From Selenomonas ruminantium subsp. ruminantium ATCC 12561 (lineage in GTDB: Bacteria > Bacillota > Negativicutes > Selenomonadales > Selenomonadaceae), in contig NZ_AUJE01000002.1 of NCBI RefSeq assembly GCF_000424065.1, positions 1 through 64,000 of the forward strand: 64,000 nucleotides of DNA, in the 5' to 3' direction. Of the stretch, positions 25,802 to 35,260 are shown piece after piece (the stretch's first letter is position 1; every line of letters begins with the position of its first letter). The translations under genes and the position numbers were made by a program. The notes beneath the pieces were generated by a model, which saw only the letters and a list, made by a program, of their open reading frames with translations, searched no databases and was not told where the DNA came from.

Positions 25802-27805
25802 TTGAATAAGTTTCTACGCAATGTAGGGTTCTATTTGTTGATTATTCTGGTAGCCATTTCCATTATTGACTACTTTTCGACAAGGAACACAACAAAGCAG
25901 GAAGTGGGTTATACCAATTTCCTGCAGCAGGTGGATGAAGGAAAGGTAACCAAGGTTGTCCTCATCCAGAATACCATTCGTGGTACGCTGTCTGATGGTA
26001 CGGAGTTTACGACGATTACTCCGGATGCGCCGAACAGCGACCCCAAGCTCTTTGAAAAGCTTTCTGCCAAAGGGGTAGAAATCAATGCGGAAAATCCGCC
26101 GGAACCACCTTGGTGGTCCACGATGTTCTCGTCCCTGTTGCCGATACTCCTGCTTGTCGGTGTATGGTTCTTCATCATGCAGCAGACGCAGGGCGGTGGC
26201 GGCCGGGTGATGTCCTTTGGCAAGAGCCGTGCCCGCATGAGCGGTTCGGATAAGATTAAGGTCAACTTCAAAGACGTGGCCGGGGCTGATGAAGCCAAGC
26301 AGGAACTTGAAGAAGTGGTTGAGTTCCTCAAGCATCCCAAGAAGTACAACGACTTGGGGGCCCGCATTCCGAAGGGCGTATTGCTCTTTGGCCCTCCGGG
26401 TACTGGTAAGACCCTCTTGGCCCGTGCCGTTGCCGGTGAAGCTGGTGTGCCGTTCTTCTCCATTTCCGGTTCGGATTTCGTGGAGATGTTCGTCGGTGTC
26501 GGTGCTTCCCGTGTGCGTGACCTCTTTGATCAGGCCAAGAAGAATGCGCCTTGTATTGTCTTCATCGACGAAATTGATGCCGTAGGCCGTCAGCGTGGCG
26601 CTGGTGTCGGCGGTGGTCACGATGAACGCGAGCAGACGCTGAACCAGTTGCTTGTTGAGATGGATGGTTTTGCCGCTAATGAAGGCATCATCATCGCAGC
26701 AACCAACCGTCCGGATATCCTCGACCCCGCACTTCTGCGTCCGGGCCGCTTCGACCGTCAGATTGTGGTGGACAAACCCGATGTGCGCGGGAGACTAGCA
26801 ATCCTTAAAGTACATACTTCCGGCAAGCCGGTGGATGAAGGCGCAGACCTCGACATCCTGGCACGCCGTACCCCGGGCTTTACCGGTGCTGACCTCAGCA
26901 ACCTCGTGAACGAAGCAGCCCTCTTGGCTGCCCGCCGGGATAAGAAGAAGATTTACATGCAGGAACTGGAAGAAGCCATTGAGCGCGTTATGGCCGGCCC
27001 TGAGCGCAAGTCTCACATCATGAACGATGAGGAAAAACGCCTGACGGCTTACCATGAGGGGGGGCATACCCTCGTGGGCATGATGCTCAAACATGCTGAC
27101 CCTGTGCATAAGGTTACGATTATTCCGCGCGGCCGTGCCGGCGGTTACACGCTGATGTTGCCGAAGGAAGACCGCAACTACGCCACCAAGTCGGAACTGC
27201 TCGATAAACTCAAGGTTGCTATGGGCGGCCGGGTAGCGGAAGAAATCGTGCTCAAGGAAATCAGCACGGGCGCTTCGCAGGATATCCAGCAGGCAACGCG
27301 TATGGTGCGCGGCATGGTCATGCAGTACGGCATGAGCGATGTGCTCGGTCCTGTGGCGTATGGTGAAAGCCAGAACCATCAGGTATTCTTAGGCCGCGAC
27401 TTCCATCAGGAACGCAACTACTCCGAAGAAGTAGCCAGCGAAATCGATAAGGAAGTCCGCAAGTACCTCGAAGATGCCTATGAGGCCTGCCGTAAGATCA
27501 TTACGGAGAACCGCGATAAGCTGGAACTTATTGCTCAGGCACTTATGGAACGTGAAACCCTCACAGCCAAGCAGCTTGAAGAACTGCTCGAAACGGGTAA
27601 GATTTCCGAGGAAGAAACCAAGGAACCGCCGAAGGATGATAACGATGGTCCCAAAGACGGTGACCCCGCTTTGATTCCGCCGACGACATTGGTACAGCAG
27701 GCACAGAACGAAGCCCTTGATGCGGAAGCAGAAAAGGAAAAAGAACCCGTGTCCGTTGGTGAAATCAAAGAACCCAAATTTAATGTAACGCATTACGATA
27801 AGTAA
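25802..27805 (+). CDS. ftsH: ATP-dependent zinc metalloprotease FtsH
   Basis: A membrane-bound AAA+ protease that degrades misassembled membrane proteins and some regulators. It has 667 residues. One N-terminal transmembrane helix, a short extracytoplasmic domain and a second helix (near residues 108-128) precede the AAA module, with Walker A GPPGTGKT near residue 197 and Walker [10 protein letters not shown]. The zinc protease motif HEGGH is near residue 418; many FtsH proteins have HEAGH. The C-terminus is acidic and proline-rich. The TTG start at 25802 has AAGGAGGG upstream; a nearer ATG at 25798 is in a dead frame. It ends at a strong bidirectional terminator. Confidence 0.95.
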   Translation: MNKFLRNVGFYLLIILVAISIIDYFSTRNTTKQEVGYTNFLQQVDEGKVTKVVLIQNTIRGTLSDGTEFTTITPDAPNSDPKLFEKLSAKGVEINAENPPEPPWWSTMFSSLLPILLLVGVWFFIMQQTQGGGGRVMSFGKSRARMSGSDKIKVNFKDVAGADEAKQELEEVVEFLKHPKKYNDLGARIPKGVLLFGPPGTGKTLLARAVAGEAGVPFFSISGSDFVEMFVGVGASRVRDLFDQAKKNAPCIVFIDEIDAVGRQRGAGVGGGHDEREQTLNQLLVEMDGFAANEGIIIAATNRPDILDPALLRPGRFDRQIVVDKPDVRGRLAILKVHTSGKPVDEGADLDILARRTPGFTGADLSNLVNEAALLAARRDKKKIYMQELEEAIERVMAGPERKSHIMNDEEKRLTAYHEGGHTLVGMMLKHADPVHKVTIIPRGRAGGYTLMLPKEDRNYATKSELLDKLKVAMGGRVAEEIVLKEISTGASQDIQQATRMVRGMVMQYGMSDVLGPVAYGESQNHQVFLGRDFHQERNYSEEVASEIDKEVRKYLEDAYEACRKIITENRDKLELIAQALMERETLTAKQLEELLETGKISEEETKEPPKDDNDGPKDGDPALIPPTTLVQQAQNEALDAEAEKEKEPVSVGEIKEPKFNVTHYDK

Positions 27806-27812
27806 ATACATG

Positions 27813-27853
27813 AAAGAACCCCTGCAGGACGGAAAAGCCTGCAGGGGTTCTTT
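27813..27853. terminator. Bidirectional terminator after ftsH
   Basis: AAAGAACCCCTGCAGG pairs perfectly with CCTGCAGGGGTTCTTT, serving both ftsH and the convergent permease gene. Confidence 0.92.
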
Positions 27854-27860
27854 ATAATGA

Positions 27861-28907
27861 TTAATCTCTTTTTTTGGCCAGCCAGCGGGAGGCCTGTTCC
27901 TGCTTTCGGATAAGGACTCTGTCTTTGTAGATATCCTCAATTACCAGCTTGCAGATGGCGATGAAGGGAACGGCCAAAAACATGCCGGCACCACCAAGCA
28001 GCTCTCCCCCCAGCACAATGCCGAGGATTATGGCTATAGGATGCAGATTTAGTGACTTGCCAATCAAGGTCGGATAAATAAAATTGTGATTAATCTGGGT
28101 CAGAAGCAGATAAAAACCTGCTGTCTGCAGAGCGGTGACGGGGTTGACGGTAGCCGTCAGCAGCGTACCGAAAGCAGAGGCCACCGTAGGCCCCAGTACC
28201 GGGATAAATTCACAGATGCCGGATACTACGGCGAAGACCGATGCATAGGGCAAATTGCGAATGGTAAAGTACAAAAAGACGATTACAGCCGTGATGCAGC
28301 AGATAACCAGCTGGCTGCAGATATAGACGCGCAGAGCGCTCAGAATCCGGTCGAAAAGCTGCATGACCCGCCGATAATCCCGAGTGGGAAAGAGACCTGC
28401 CAAATAACTTTGTATCTGTTCACCGTCTTTCAGGAGATAGAAGGTGACAAAGAAGATGATTACGAGGTCAATGACCTTGCTGAAGAGTGATAAAAGTAAA
28501 GTAAGCGAGGATTTCAAGGCGGTCATGCTGGCGTTTTTCATTTCCGCCCAGATATCATCAAGCTCACTTTGCAGGAAATCCGATTCCCGCAGCCAGGGCA
28601 GATTTTGAACCTCTTCGGTTATTTGTGGAAAATCTGTGACAAACCGGCTGAAGGTAGGGATAAAGCTTTTGGATACCAGCATTAAGAGCAGCAGGGCAAG
28701 GCTGATAAAACAAAGTAGTACCAGCCCTGCCGCTAAAGACCGGGGCATTTTTGCCGACAGCTTTTCCGTCACAGGAAGAAGCAGCAGCTGCAACAAAAGA
28801 GAAATAAAGATGATAAACGCCAGCTGGGGCATATACCAGAAGGTGGATAACAGGATAATAAAGGTGAGTGCCAAAAGGATTGAGGTACGATATTTTTTGA
28901 TGGACAT
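27861..28907 (-). CDS. AI-2E family transporter (PerM/YtvI-like permease)
   Basis: A 348-residue polytopic membrane protein of the AI-2 exporter / PerM superfamily. The pattern is an N-terminal helical hairpin, a soluble stretch of about 70 residues, then five or six membrane helices. The family signature LGPTVASAFGTLLTATVNPVTALQTAGFYLLLTQINHNFIYPTLIGKSL appears near residue 235, here with its usual P-x-L-G-x-S/K-L. Members export autoinducer-2 or act in Na+/H+ exchange; the role here is unknown. GCAGGAG lies upstream of the ATG. It is the second gene after the M48 protease (12-base gap), so the two form a minus-strand operon. Confidence 0.85.
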   Translation of the reverse strand: MSIKKYRTSILLALTFIILLSTFWYMPQLAFIIFISLLLQLLLLPVTEKLSAKMPRSLAAGLVLLCFISLALLLLMLVSKSFIPTFSRFVTDFPQITEEVQNLPWLRESDFLQSELDDIWAEMKNASMTALKSSLTLLLSLFSKVIDLVIIFFVTFYLLKDGEQIQSYLAGLFPTRDYRRVMQLFDRILSALRVYICSQLVICCITAVIVFLYFTIRNLPYASVFAVVSGICEFIPVLGPTVASAFGTLLTATVNPVTALQTAGFYLLLTQINHNFIYPTLIGKSLNLHPIAIILGIVLGGELLGGAGMFLAVPFIAICKLVIEDIYKDRVLIRKQEQASRWLAKKRD

Positions 28908-28919
28908 AGAAACTCCTGC

Positions 28920-29996
28920 TTATTTGATTTTGTTCAGGCGGTCAGCCAATGTGCCAGCGCTTTCGTCGCCTGTTGTGCAGGTGATAATGGGCTGCTGGCC
29001 AAGCATGACGGTATTGCCGTTGGTATAGGCGTTTTGGTTATTGTGTCCATTGTGGTAAGCTGCAGCCAGATTGCCCATGACGAAGTAGGCCCGCTCCTTG
29101 GCACTCATGCCACCGGCAGCAGCAGGGGTGCAGAATACCTTGGTATTGACTTTGATAACCCCATCGTTGTTGGTAACATGCCCGTTGCTGTATTGGTTGA
29201 GTTTTTTAGCGTAGGCATCCCGGCGGTCATCATTGGCCGGATGGTCAGAGAGAAACTGCTCGAAAGAAGACGGCTGGCTCTTGGACATATCCATGACCCG
29301 TTGCCAGACTGCAGCACAGGCGCCAGGATTGTAGCCGGCACGGCTGATGTAGTCAAAGGCTAAAGCATCGGCTTCCCGCTCCATCGGTTTGGTAATATGG
29401 CGGTTGTTTATCACCGTGGCCATGATTACCCCAACCTGAGAACCGGTGGCCGCGCCTAAAATCTGCATGTTCAGGGAGCGACGGGCACCTTTAGCTGGAT
29501 GATCTTTTTGTCCATGCCCCATCTCATGTGCCAGTACCACGGCGATTTCGTCTTCATTTTTCAGTACTTTGTATAAGCCTGTGTTAACACTTAGATTATG
29601 ACCTAAAGTACAGAAAGCATTGAAACTTTTCTCGTTGTTGATAAAATAGTTGTACGGTTTTTGGTAAACCGAGGAATCAACGGCTCCGATTCCACGAGTA
29701 AGATTGGTCATGATGCGGGTTAATTGCTGATTAAGGTAGGCATCGCCATTAACTCCGTATTTTTTTTTCATTTGAGCAAATAATTCCTGACGGCCCGGCT
29801 CCGTATTATTGTATTTGTTGATGGTACTGTTCAGCTGGCTATGGGCAGCTGCACCGGAGATGACAGCGCCAAGAATGCTGGCTGTACTAGCTTCGGCTGA
29901 CGGGAGAGCAGTTGGCGCATAACTGATAGGTAAGGAAAGGCAGAGTGCGGTAAGGCCGGTAAGTATTTTTTTCTGTAAGTTTTTCTTATTCATCAT
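28920..29996 (-). CDS. Secreted M48-family zinc metalloprotease
   Basis: A 358-residue protein with an N-terminal signal peptide (about residues 1-38, hydrophobic core ILTGLTALCLSLPIS). The catalytic HEMGH is at residues 157-161, and the third zinc ligand lies in MEREADALA. A C-terminal region includes SDHPANDDRRDAYAKKL, as in BepA/YcaL-type periplasmic proteases that control outer-membrane protein assembly. In a diderm Firmicute a periplasmic quality-control role is plausible but inferred. AGGAGG lies six bases before the first of two adjacent ATG codons. It is followed closely by the AI-2E permease gene. Confidence 0.82.
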   Translation of the reverse strand: MMNKKNLQKKILTGLTALCLSLPISYAPTALPSAEASTASILGAVISGAAAHSQLNSTINKYNNTEPGRQELFAQMKKKYGVNGDAYLNQQLTRIMTNLTRGIGAVDSSVYQKPYNYFINNEKSFNAFCTLGHNLSVNTGLYKVLKNEDEIAVVLAHEMGHGQKDHPAKGARRSLNMQILGAATGSQVGVIMATVINNRHITKPMEREADALAFDYISRAGYNPGACAAVWQRVMDMSKSQPSSFEQFLSDHPANDDRRDAYAKKLNQYSNGHVTNNDGVIKVNTKVFCTPAAAGGMSAKERAYFVMGNLAAAYHNGHNNQNAYTNGNTVMLGQQPIITCTTGDESAGTLADRLNKIK

Positions 29997-30174
29997 CCAC
30001 AACCTCCTAATACACATATCTTATCTGTATTTATTATAGCGAAAAAAGACAAGATTGTGTTAATTTTCCTTAATTTTTAATGCGATTCTAACGATAATAT
30101 AAATGGAGCGCTGGTATAGTCAAGGAAAGACGGCTGCCGAAGCGCTACCTTTAGCGATGGAAAGGCAGGAAAGC

Positions 30175-31200
30175 ATGATGCAGGAAAAAATTTGGCGCAC
30201 TTGCCGGTTGATGAAAAATGGTCTGGCGCATAAAGTGCAATATAATCAGGCAACAATCGATAATTTGTTCTTTCCCTTTCTGCGGCATATGAGTAAGATG
30301 CAGCAGAAGATGGGACGGCGTATGGTGGTGTTCTTAGCTGCGCCTCCGGGCGCAGGTAAGTCTATGCTGGCCTATTTTTTGGAAAGGCTGTCCAACACCG
30401 ATGAAAATCTTGTACCAGTACAGGCTTTGGGGATAGAAGGCTTTTATTATCCGCAGGCTTACCTCAATACGCATGATATTGAACAGGAGGGCAGCAGGAT
30501 ATCGCTCAAGAACATCAAAGGGAGCCCGGAAACCTTTGCGGTGGATAAGCTTATTGGCAAGCTTACAGACCTGCGTACGAACGATGTGCGCTGGCCGATT
30601 TATGATCATACCACACATGATGTAGTGGAGGAGATTGTGACTGTACGCAGATCCATCGTCATTGTAGAGGGTACCTGGCTGCTTTTAGGGGAAAAACGTT
30701 GGCAGAATGTCCGTTCTCTGGCAGATTACAGTATATTTGTCAATGTAGAACCGACTGTGTTAAAAGAATGGTTCATTCGCAGGAAAATAGCCGGAGGCAG
30801 TACAATCGAGACGGCTGTACAACTTTATCAGCAAAAAGAACGCCAAAAAGTGGAACGTTGCCTGAGAAAATCCTGGCCGGCCGATGAAACATGGCAGCTC
30901 CTGTCTGATGGCGACTATCAACTAAAAGGCAGGATTATGCCGACGAGAATGGTGGACCGAAATGCTCTTTGGAAAAAACCGGATATACAGCTTAATAATA
31001 CTTTGCTGGGAGGCCTGAACAACCGCAATGCCGGTCAAGGCATACAAATGCCCCTTTATGATGAAGGTTATGCCCACGGCATGGAAGAAGCCCGCAAGGT
31101 TATCCTAAAGAAACTTTACGAAAGCGGCACGATGAGCAGCAAGGCGCTACTGGATACCTTCCAGGTCACCGCAGAGGAACTCAGGGACATCATCAAATGA
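30175..31200 (+). CDS. P-loop kinase-like protein (nucleoside/uridine-kinase superfamily)
   Basis: A protein of about 341 residues with a P-loop FLAAPPGAGKS (about residue 55 from this start) and an IVIVEGTWLLL strand. The order resembles uridine kinase, pantothenate kinase and fructose-kinase-like proteins of the PRK superfamily. It also carries YDHTTHDVVEE, similar to the substrate-binding region of that group. The C-terminal 80 residues are not typical of those enzymes and end in a short helical segment (SSKALLDTFQVTAEELRDIIK). The start is uncertain: ATG 30103 is possible, but it lies at the expected transcription start and has no ribosome binding site, whereas AGGCAGGA precedes 30175. 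The substrate is not known. Confidence 0.65.
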   Translation: MMQEKIWRTCRLMKNGLAHKVQYNQATIDNLFFPFLRHMSKMQQKMGRRMVVFLAAPPGAGKSMLAYFLERLSNTDENLVPVQALGIEGFYYPQAYLNTHDIEQEGSRISLKNIKGSPETFAVDKLIGKLTDLRTNDVRWPIYDHTTHDVVEEIVTVRRSIVIVEGTWLLLGEKRWQNVRSLADYSIFVNVEPTVLKEWFIRRKIAGGSTIETAVQLYQQKERQKVERCLRKSWPADETWQLLSDGDYQLKGRIMPTRMVDRNALWKKPDIQLNNTLLGGLNNRNAGQGIQMPLYDEGYAHGMEEARKVILKKLYESGTMSSKALLDTFQVTAEELRDIIK

Positions 31201-31295
31201 TGGTGTAATAGAAGTGTAATGTCAGCAAAACTTGCAACTGTGAGCAGAGGCGAGTTTTGATTATAAGAAAAATAAGACAATAGCGAAATAGTAAA

Positions 31296-31374
31296 GCCCG
31301 GTGGCCGGGGATGCCTTTCCGTAACGTTTGACAAGCCTGTCTAAGTGAAGGAAAGGTATCCCCGGCCACCGGGC
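31296..31374 (-). repeat. Palindromic hairpin element, copy 4 (apex inverted)
   Basis: Arms 31296-31320 and 31350-31374 pair (GCCCGGTGGCCGGGGA... / ...TCCCCGGCCACCGGGC, with one interior mismatch) around TTTGACAAGCCTGTCTAA, the reverse complement of the family apex with one base changed. It lies between convergent genes. Confidence 0.9.
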
Positions 31375-31415
31375 GCCTTAATACCACGATGTAAACTATA
31401 AGCAGTAAGCCGCAG

Positions 31416-31706
31416 TTATTTAACTTTACTGGAGAACAGATACACAAGCACCGTCAGTACAATGCCCCCAATACCCCACTCCACACCTTTTTCCACAAAG
31501 GCGTAGCCTGTAGCGGCAAGGCAGAAAAGCACGGCCCAGAAGGTCTGCTTGGCGTTTTCCTTGCGGAAGGCGAAGGTGTTGTAGTCCACGCCGGTAAGCT
31601 TTTGGAAGCATTCGGGGCAGATAATTCGCTTCCCGCCGTCCTCCGTTTTATTGACAAGTGCCTCATTTTCCGGCAAATCGCGCTGGCACTCCGAGCATTT
31701 CAACAT
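31416..31706 (-). CDS. Small zinc-ribbon membrane protein
   Basis: A 96-residue protein. The N-terminal 40 residues have two CxxC pairs (CSEC and CPEC), which should bind one zinc ion. The C-terminal half has two hydrophobic helices (about residues 54-69 and 75-91) ending in a basic SSKVK. The topology suggests a cytoplasmic zinc ribbon tethered to the membrane. ATG 31706 is preferred because GGGGG lies about eight bases upstream; a nearer ATG at 31712 lacks spacing. It converges on the kinase-like gene with a palindromic element between them. The function is unknown; similar small proteins are widespread and uncharacterised. Confidence 0.65.
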   Translation of the reverse strand: MLKCSECQRDLPENEALVNKTEDGGKRIICPECFQKLTGVDYNTFAFRKENAKQTFWAVLFCLAATGYAFVEKGVEWGIGGIVLTVLVYLFSSKVK

Positions 31707-31784
31707 ATTCATTACCCCCAAAAAATAGCCAAAATAAATACCTTATTCATTTTACTTCATTTAGGGTGTTTTGGCTAGGATTTC

Positions 31785-31813
31785 TTGACACTCATGGGGA
31801 AAAACATTAAAAT
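31785..31813 (+). promoter_or_regulatory. Sigma-70 promoter of rny
   Basis: TTGACA (31785-31790), 17-bp spacer, TAAAAT (31808-31813). Confidence 0.75.
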
Positions 31814-31881
31814 AGTAGGGTATAGTTGTAGAACTATCCATAAAAACAAATAATGCATGAACGCAAATAAGAAACAAGGGG

Positions 31882-33429
31882 GTGAGTATTATCGTTATCG
31901 AAATAGTAGTAGCGGTAATAATCGCAGCAGTCATCGGTGCCGGGGCAGGTTATACGGCGCGTAAGCGAACCGCCGAAGCCCAGATTGGCTCCGCTGAAGA
32001 AGAAGCAAAACGCATTGTAGCGGACGCGGAAGAAAAAGGCGAGACGAAGAAGAAGGAAGCCCTGCTCGAAGCGAAGGAAGAAATCCATCGCCAGCGTCAG
32101 GAACTGGATCGTGAGACGAAAGAACGTCGCAGCGAACTTCAGCGTCAGGAACGCCGCGTAGTACAAAAAGAAGAAAATCTTGACCGCAAGCTGGATTCTC
32201 TGGAGAAGAAAGAGGACAGCCTTAACCGTAAGGAAGCCCGTATCGACAAGACCCAGCAGGCGATTGATGAGATGCACGAAAAGCAGAAGACGGAACTGGA
32301 ACGCATTTCCAGCCTCACTGCGGAAGAAGCAAGGGTAATGCTCATGGCCGAAGCCGAAGAAGAACTGAAGCACGAAAAGGCCATGAAAATCAAGGAGTAT
32401 GAGCAGCAGATTAAGGATGAATCGGACAAGAAGGCCCGCGATATCCTGAGTCAGGCCATTCAGCGCTGCGCTGCTGACCATGTGGCAGAAACCACGGTTT
32501 CCGTGGTGGCTCTGCCCAACGATGAGATGAAAGGCCGTATCATCGGCCGTGAGGGCCGCAATATCCGTACGCTCGAAACGCTGACGGGCATTGACCTCAT
32601 CATCGACGATACGCCGGAAGCCGTTATCCTTTCGGGCTTTGACCCGGTACGCCGGGAAACGGCCCGCATTGCACTCGAAAAACTCATTCAGGATGGCCGC
32701 ATCCATCCTGCCCGCATCGAAGAAATGGTGGAAAAAGCCAAGCGGGAAGTGGATATGCGCATCAAGGAAGCCGGTGAACAGGCAACCTTCGATACCGGTG
32801 TGCACGGCATTCATCCGGAGCTCATCAAGCTCTTGGGTCGTCTGCGCTACCGCACGAGTTATGGTCAGAATGTGCTGAATCATTCCATCGAGGTTTCGCA
32901 TTTGGCTGGCGTCATGGCCTCTGAACTCGGCTGTGATGTAACGCTGGCTAAGCGCGGCGGTCTCCTCCACGACATCGGCAAGTCTATTGACCATGAAGTG
33001 GAAGGCAGCCATACGACCATCGGTGCTGACATTGCCCGTAAGTTCCGGGAATCCAAGGATGTCATCAACTGCATTGCCGCTCACCATGGCGATGTGGAAG
33101 CAGCCAGCGTTGAAGCGGTGCTCGTTGCTGCTGCTGATGCTGTATCGGCAGCTCGCCCAGGTGCTCGCCGGGAAAGCTTGGAATCCTATCTCAAGCGCCT
33201 CAAGAGCCTTGAGGAAATCGCTGAGTCCTACGAAGGTGTGGAACGTTGCTTTGCCATTCAGGCAGGCCGTGAAATCCGTGTCATGGTTAAGCCGGACAAG
33301 GTGGACGATGCTGAGGCTGTGGCTTTGGCACATAATATTGTCAAGAAAATCGAAGACGAGCTCGAATATCCTGGTCAGATCAAGGCCACGATTATCCGTG
33401 AGACCCGTGTTGTCGATTATGCTAAATAA
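31882..33429 (+). CDS. rny: Ribonuclease Y
   Basis: A membrane-anchored endoribonuclease that starts mRNA decay in many Firmicutes. It has 515 residues: an N-terminal transmembrane helix ([17 protein letters not shown]), then a long charged coiled coil to about residue 200. A KH domain follows ([19 protein letters not shown]), then an HD domain ([10 protein letters not shown] and HDIGKS, residues of about 335-370). The start is odd: the GTG at 31882 directly abuts the AAGGGGG purine run, leaving no normal spacing. An ATT at 31888 would be better placed, so the true initiation codon is unsure. It heads an rny-unknown-ymdB-spoVS cluster, the Bacillus order with one inserted gene. Confidence 0.93.
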   Translation: MSIIVIEIVVAVIIAAVIGAGAGYTARKRTAEAQIGSAEEEAKRIVADAEEKGETKKKEALLEAKEEIHRQRQELDRETKERRSELQRQERRVVQKEENLDRKLDSLEKKEDSLNRKEARIDKTQQAIDEMHEKQKTELERISSLTAEEARVMLMAEAEEELKHEKAMKIKEYEQQIKDESDKKARDILSQAIQRCAADHVAETTVSVVALPNDEMKGRIIGREGRNIRTLETLTGIDLIIDDTPEAVILSGFDPVRRETARIALEKLIQDGRIHPARIEEMVEKAKREVDMRIKEAGEQATFDTGVHGIHPELIKLLGRLRYRTSYGQNVLNHSIEVSHLAGVMASELGCDVTLAKRGGLLHDIGKSIDHEVEGSHTTIGADIARKFRESKDVINCIAAHHGDVEAASVEAVLVAAADAVSAARPGARRESLESYLKRLKSLEEIAESYEGVERCFAIQAGREIRVMVKPDKVDDAEAVALAHNIVKKIEDELEYPGQIKATIIRETRVVDYAK

Positions 33430-33451
33430 CGCATATAGCGCAATATGTCAG

Positions 33452-33481
33452 GAGGGTGCAGGGTGTAAGCCTTGCGCCCTC
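33452..33481 (+). terminator. Hairpin after rny, possible attenuator
   Basis: GAGGGTGCAGG pairs with CCTTGCGCCCTC (with G:T pairs), but no T-tract follows, so it may slow rather than stop transcription into the next gene. Confidence 0.35.
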
Positions 33482-33501
33482 TTAGTACATGAGAGGAATA
33501 G

Positions 33502-34047
33502 ATGATGTTTGGATTTAACCTTAGTGAAAAAAATCCCGGCAGCCGCAAAGAAATGAGTACCGGCGTGCAGCTCTTGGCATCTATGCTGGTCTGCTATCCG
33601 GAACTCTATTCTGTGACTTACGAGCCGCGGGATACGGAGATAACGCTGGATTTTGTGGTCAAGGGCAAGATGCCCAAGGCAGAGATGGAAGAATTTGCCA
33701 CGCTGCTCGACAAGAGCTTGCAGACCTATCATGACCTGCATGGTGAAGACCCTGTATGGCTGGCGGTGGATGCCGATGTGAACGGCGAGCTTATGACGGT
33801 GCATGTGCGCCGGCAGCTTTCGACCATGCTGCGGGGAGAACTGGATTTGCTGGTGGAGTTGTTTGGTGACAAATTTGGCGATGCACTGCAGATGGATTCC
33901 CATACGTTGACGACATTAGAGCCGGAGTTTTCCAATATGCAGAGCAATCTTTTGGACCAGATGTTTGATCTGGCCCAAAGCAGCCGCATCAAGGAACGGA
34001 TGATTGGTATGCGGGATAAGGATAAAGTCGTGGTATACAACCGCTGA
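33502..34047 (+). CDS. Hypothetical protein between rny and ymdB
   Basis: A 181-residue soluble protein with no signal peptide or membrane helix. It has an alpha/beta pattern: two strands (LYSVTYEPRDTEITLDFVV), a helix (AEMEEFATLLDKSLQTYHDL), further strands (WLAVDADVNGELMTVHVRR), then a helical acidic tail that ends in SRIKERMIGMRDKDKVVVY. I do not recognise the family. Its position inside the otherwise conserved rny-ymdB pair, with only a 12-base gap to ymdB, suggests work in RNA turnover or in the cyclic-nucleotide/biofilm pathway of YmdB. GAGAGGAAT precedes two adjacent possible ATG starts. Confidence 0.7.
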   Translation: MMFGFNLSEKNPGSRKEMSTGVQLLASMLVCYPELYSVTYEPRDTEITLDFVVKGKMPKAEMEEFATLLDKSLQTYHDLHGEDPVWLAVDADVNGELMTVHVRRQLSTMLRGELDLLVELFGDKFGDALQMDSHTLTTLEPEFSNMQSNLLDQMFDLAQSSRIKERMIGMRDKDKVVVYNR

Positions 34048-34059
34048 GAGGAGTAATTT

Positions 34060-34839
34060 ATGCGCATAATGCTGACGGGAGACGTAGTAGGCAAACCGGG
34101 CCGCAAGGCGTTTCAGAAATACACTGCCCAATTAAAGGCAGAAAAAAATATTGATATGGTTATCGTCAACGGCGAAAACTCTGCCGGGGGCAAGGGCTAC
34201 ACCCGGAAATCTTTGGATGGGCTCTATCATGGCGGTGCTGACGTCATCACCTCCGGTAACCATGTCTGGGATAAAAAAGATGTCTTTGAATTCATCGACC
34301 AGGAACCCTTTTTAATTCGTCCGGCCAACTATCCGGATGGAGCGCCGGGCAAGGGCTATTGCATTTATCCCTTCAAGGCCAAAAATATCGGCGTGGTGAA
34401 TCTTTCGGGCAGGGCACTGATGCCTGCCCTGGATTGTCCGTTCCAAAAAATCGAGGAAATCCTGCGGGATCTCAAAAAAGAATGCGATATTATCCTGCTC
34501 GACTTCCATGCCGAAACCACTTCGGAGAAAATGGCGATGGGCTGGTATCTTGATGGCCGCGTAAATGCTGTGGTGGGTACGCATACCCATATTCAGACAT
34601 CCGATGAACGCATTTTGCCGCAGGGCACCGCCTATATCACGGATTTGGGCATGGTCGGCCCCTGGAATTCGGTACTAGGGGTTAAGACGGAGATTATCCT
34701 GCAGAAATTTACGACTGCTATGCCCTGCCGTTTTGATTTGGAAGAAAGCGGACCAATGGTATATTCTGCCCTGATTGTGGATATTGATGATAGTACCAAT
34801 CGCACAACAGGTGTAGAACGTATTTTAATAAAAGAATAA
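34060..34839 (+). CDS. ymdB: YmdB-type metallophosphoesterase
   Basis: A 259-residue calcineurin-fold phosphoesterase (TIGR00282 type). The metal-ligand motifs are GDVVGKPG near the start, NGENSAGGKG, TSGNHVWDKK and a late GTHTHIQTSDERILPQGTAYITDLGMVG. The Bacillus homologue hydrolyses 2',3'-cyclic AMP and affects RNase Y, biofilm and motility decisions. AGAGGAG lies before the ATG, and the gene follows the unknown gene after 12 bases. It is the third gene of the rny cluster. Metal binding is visible; the physiological substrate here is inferred from the homologue. Confidence 0.92.
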   Translation: MRIMLTGDVVGKPGRKAFQKYTAQLKAEKNIDMVIVNGENSAGGKGYTRKSLDGLYHGGADVITSGNHVWDKKDVFEFIDQEPFLIRPANYPDGAPGKGYCIYPFKAKNIGVVNLSGRALMPALDCPFQKIEEILRDLKKECDIILLDFHAETTSEKMAMGWYLDGRVNAVVGTHTHIQTSDERILPQGTAYITDLGMVGPWNSVLGVKTEIILQKFTTAMPCRFDLEESGPMVYSALIVDIDDSTNRTTGVERILIKE

Positions 34840-34977
34840 TTACGGATAAAGATTTTTTCAGCAAGCAGGATTTTGAGGTTCTATGCAGAATACTACCTTA
34901 GTATCAGTTAGTTCATGTTATAGAAAAAACGTAGAACATTGTTGCAGTTTTGTTGTAAGAGAGGACGTGTGCTAATC

Positions 34978-35238
34978 ATGGAAATCTTAAAAGTATCTGC
35001 GAAATCGAACCCGAATTCAGTAGCGGGGGCTCTGGCTGGTGTACTCAGGGAGCATTCCAGTGCGGAAATGCAGGCAATCGGTGCTGGTGCACTCAATCAG
35101 GCGGTAAAGGCGGTAGCCATTGCCCGCGGCTTTGTAGCACCGCATGGTATTGACCTTATCTGCATTCCAGCATTTACCGATATCAATATTGAAGGTGAGG
35201 AACGCACAGCCATTAAGCTTATTGTTGAGCCGCGCTGA
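34978..35238 (+). CDS. spoVS: Stage V sporulation protein S
   Basis: An 86-residue Alba-like nucleic-acid-binding protein, nearly invariant among Firmicutes. It begins MEILKVSAKSNPNSVAGALA and contains VKAVAIARGFVAPHGIDLICIPAFTDI. In Bacillus it is needed for late sporulation, but homologues occur in many non-sporulating bacteria. Its presence here therefore does not by itself indicate spore formation. GAGAGGAC lies before ATG 34978. A gap of about 140 bases separates it from ymdB, so it may have its own promoter. It ends the conserved rny-ymdB-spoVS order. Confidence 0.93.
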   Translation: MEILKVSAKSNPNSVAGALAGVLREHSSAEMQAIGAGALNQAVKAVAIARGFVAPHGIDLICIPAFTDINIEGEERTAIKLIVEPR

Positions 35239-35260
35239 TTCGGTTACAGGAGTGACATAA

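Noticed and set aside
27813-27853. Hairpin-family member after ftsH
   Set aside because: It has an ordinary terminator loop and no conserved apex, although it is also between convergent genes; this shows the family is not used at every convergent site.
34978-35238. Evidence that the organism forms spores (spoVS)
   Set aside because: spoVS, yabR, divIC and rpoE are all found in non-sporulating Firmicutes; no sporulation-specific gene such as spoIIE or a sporulation sigma factor is in the window.
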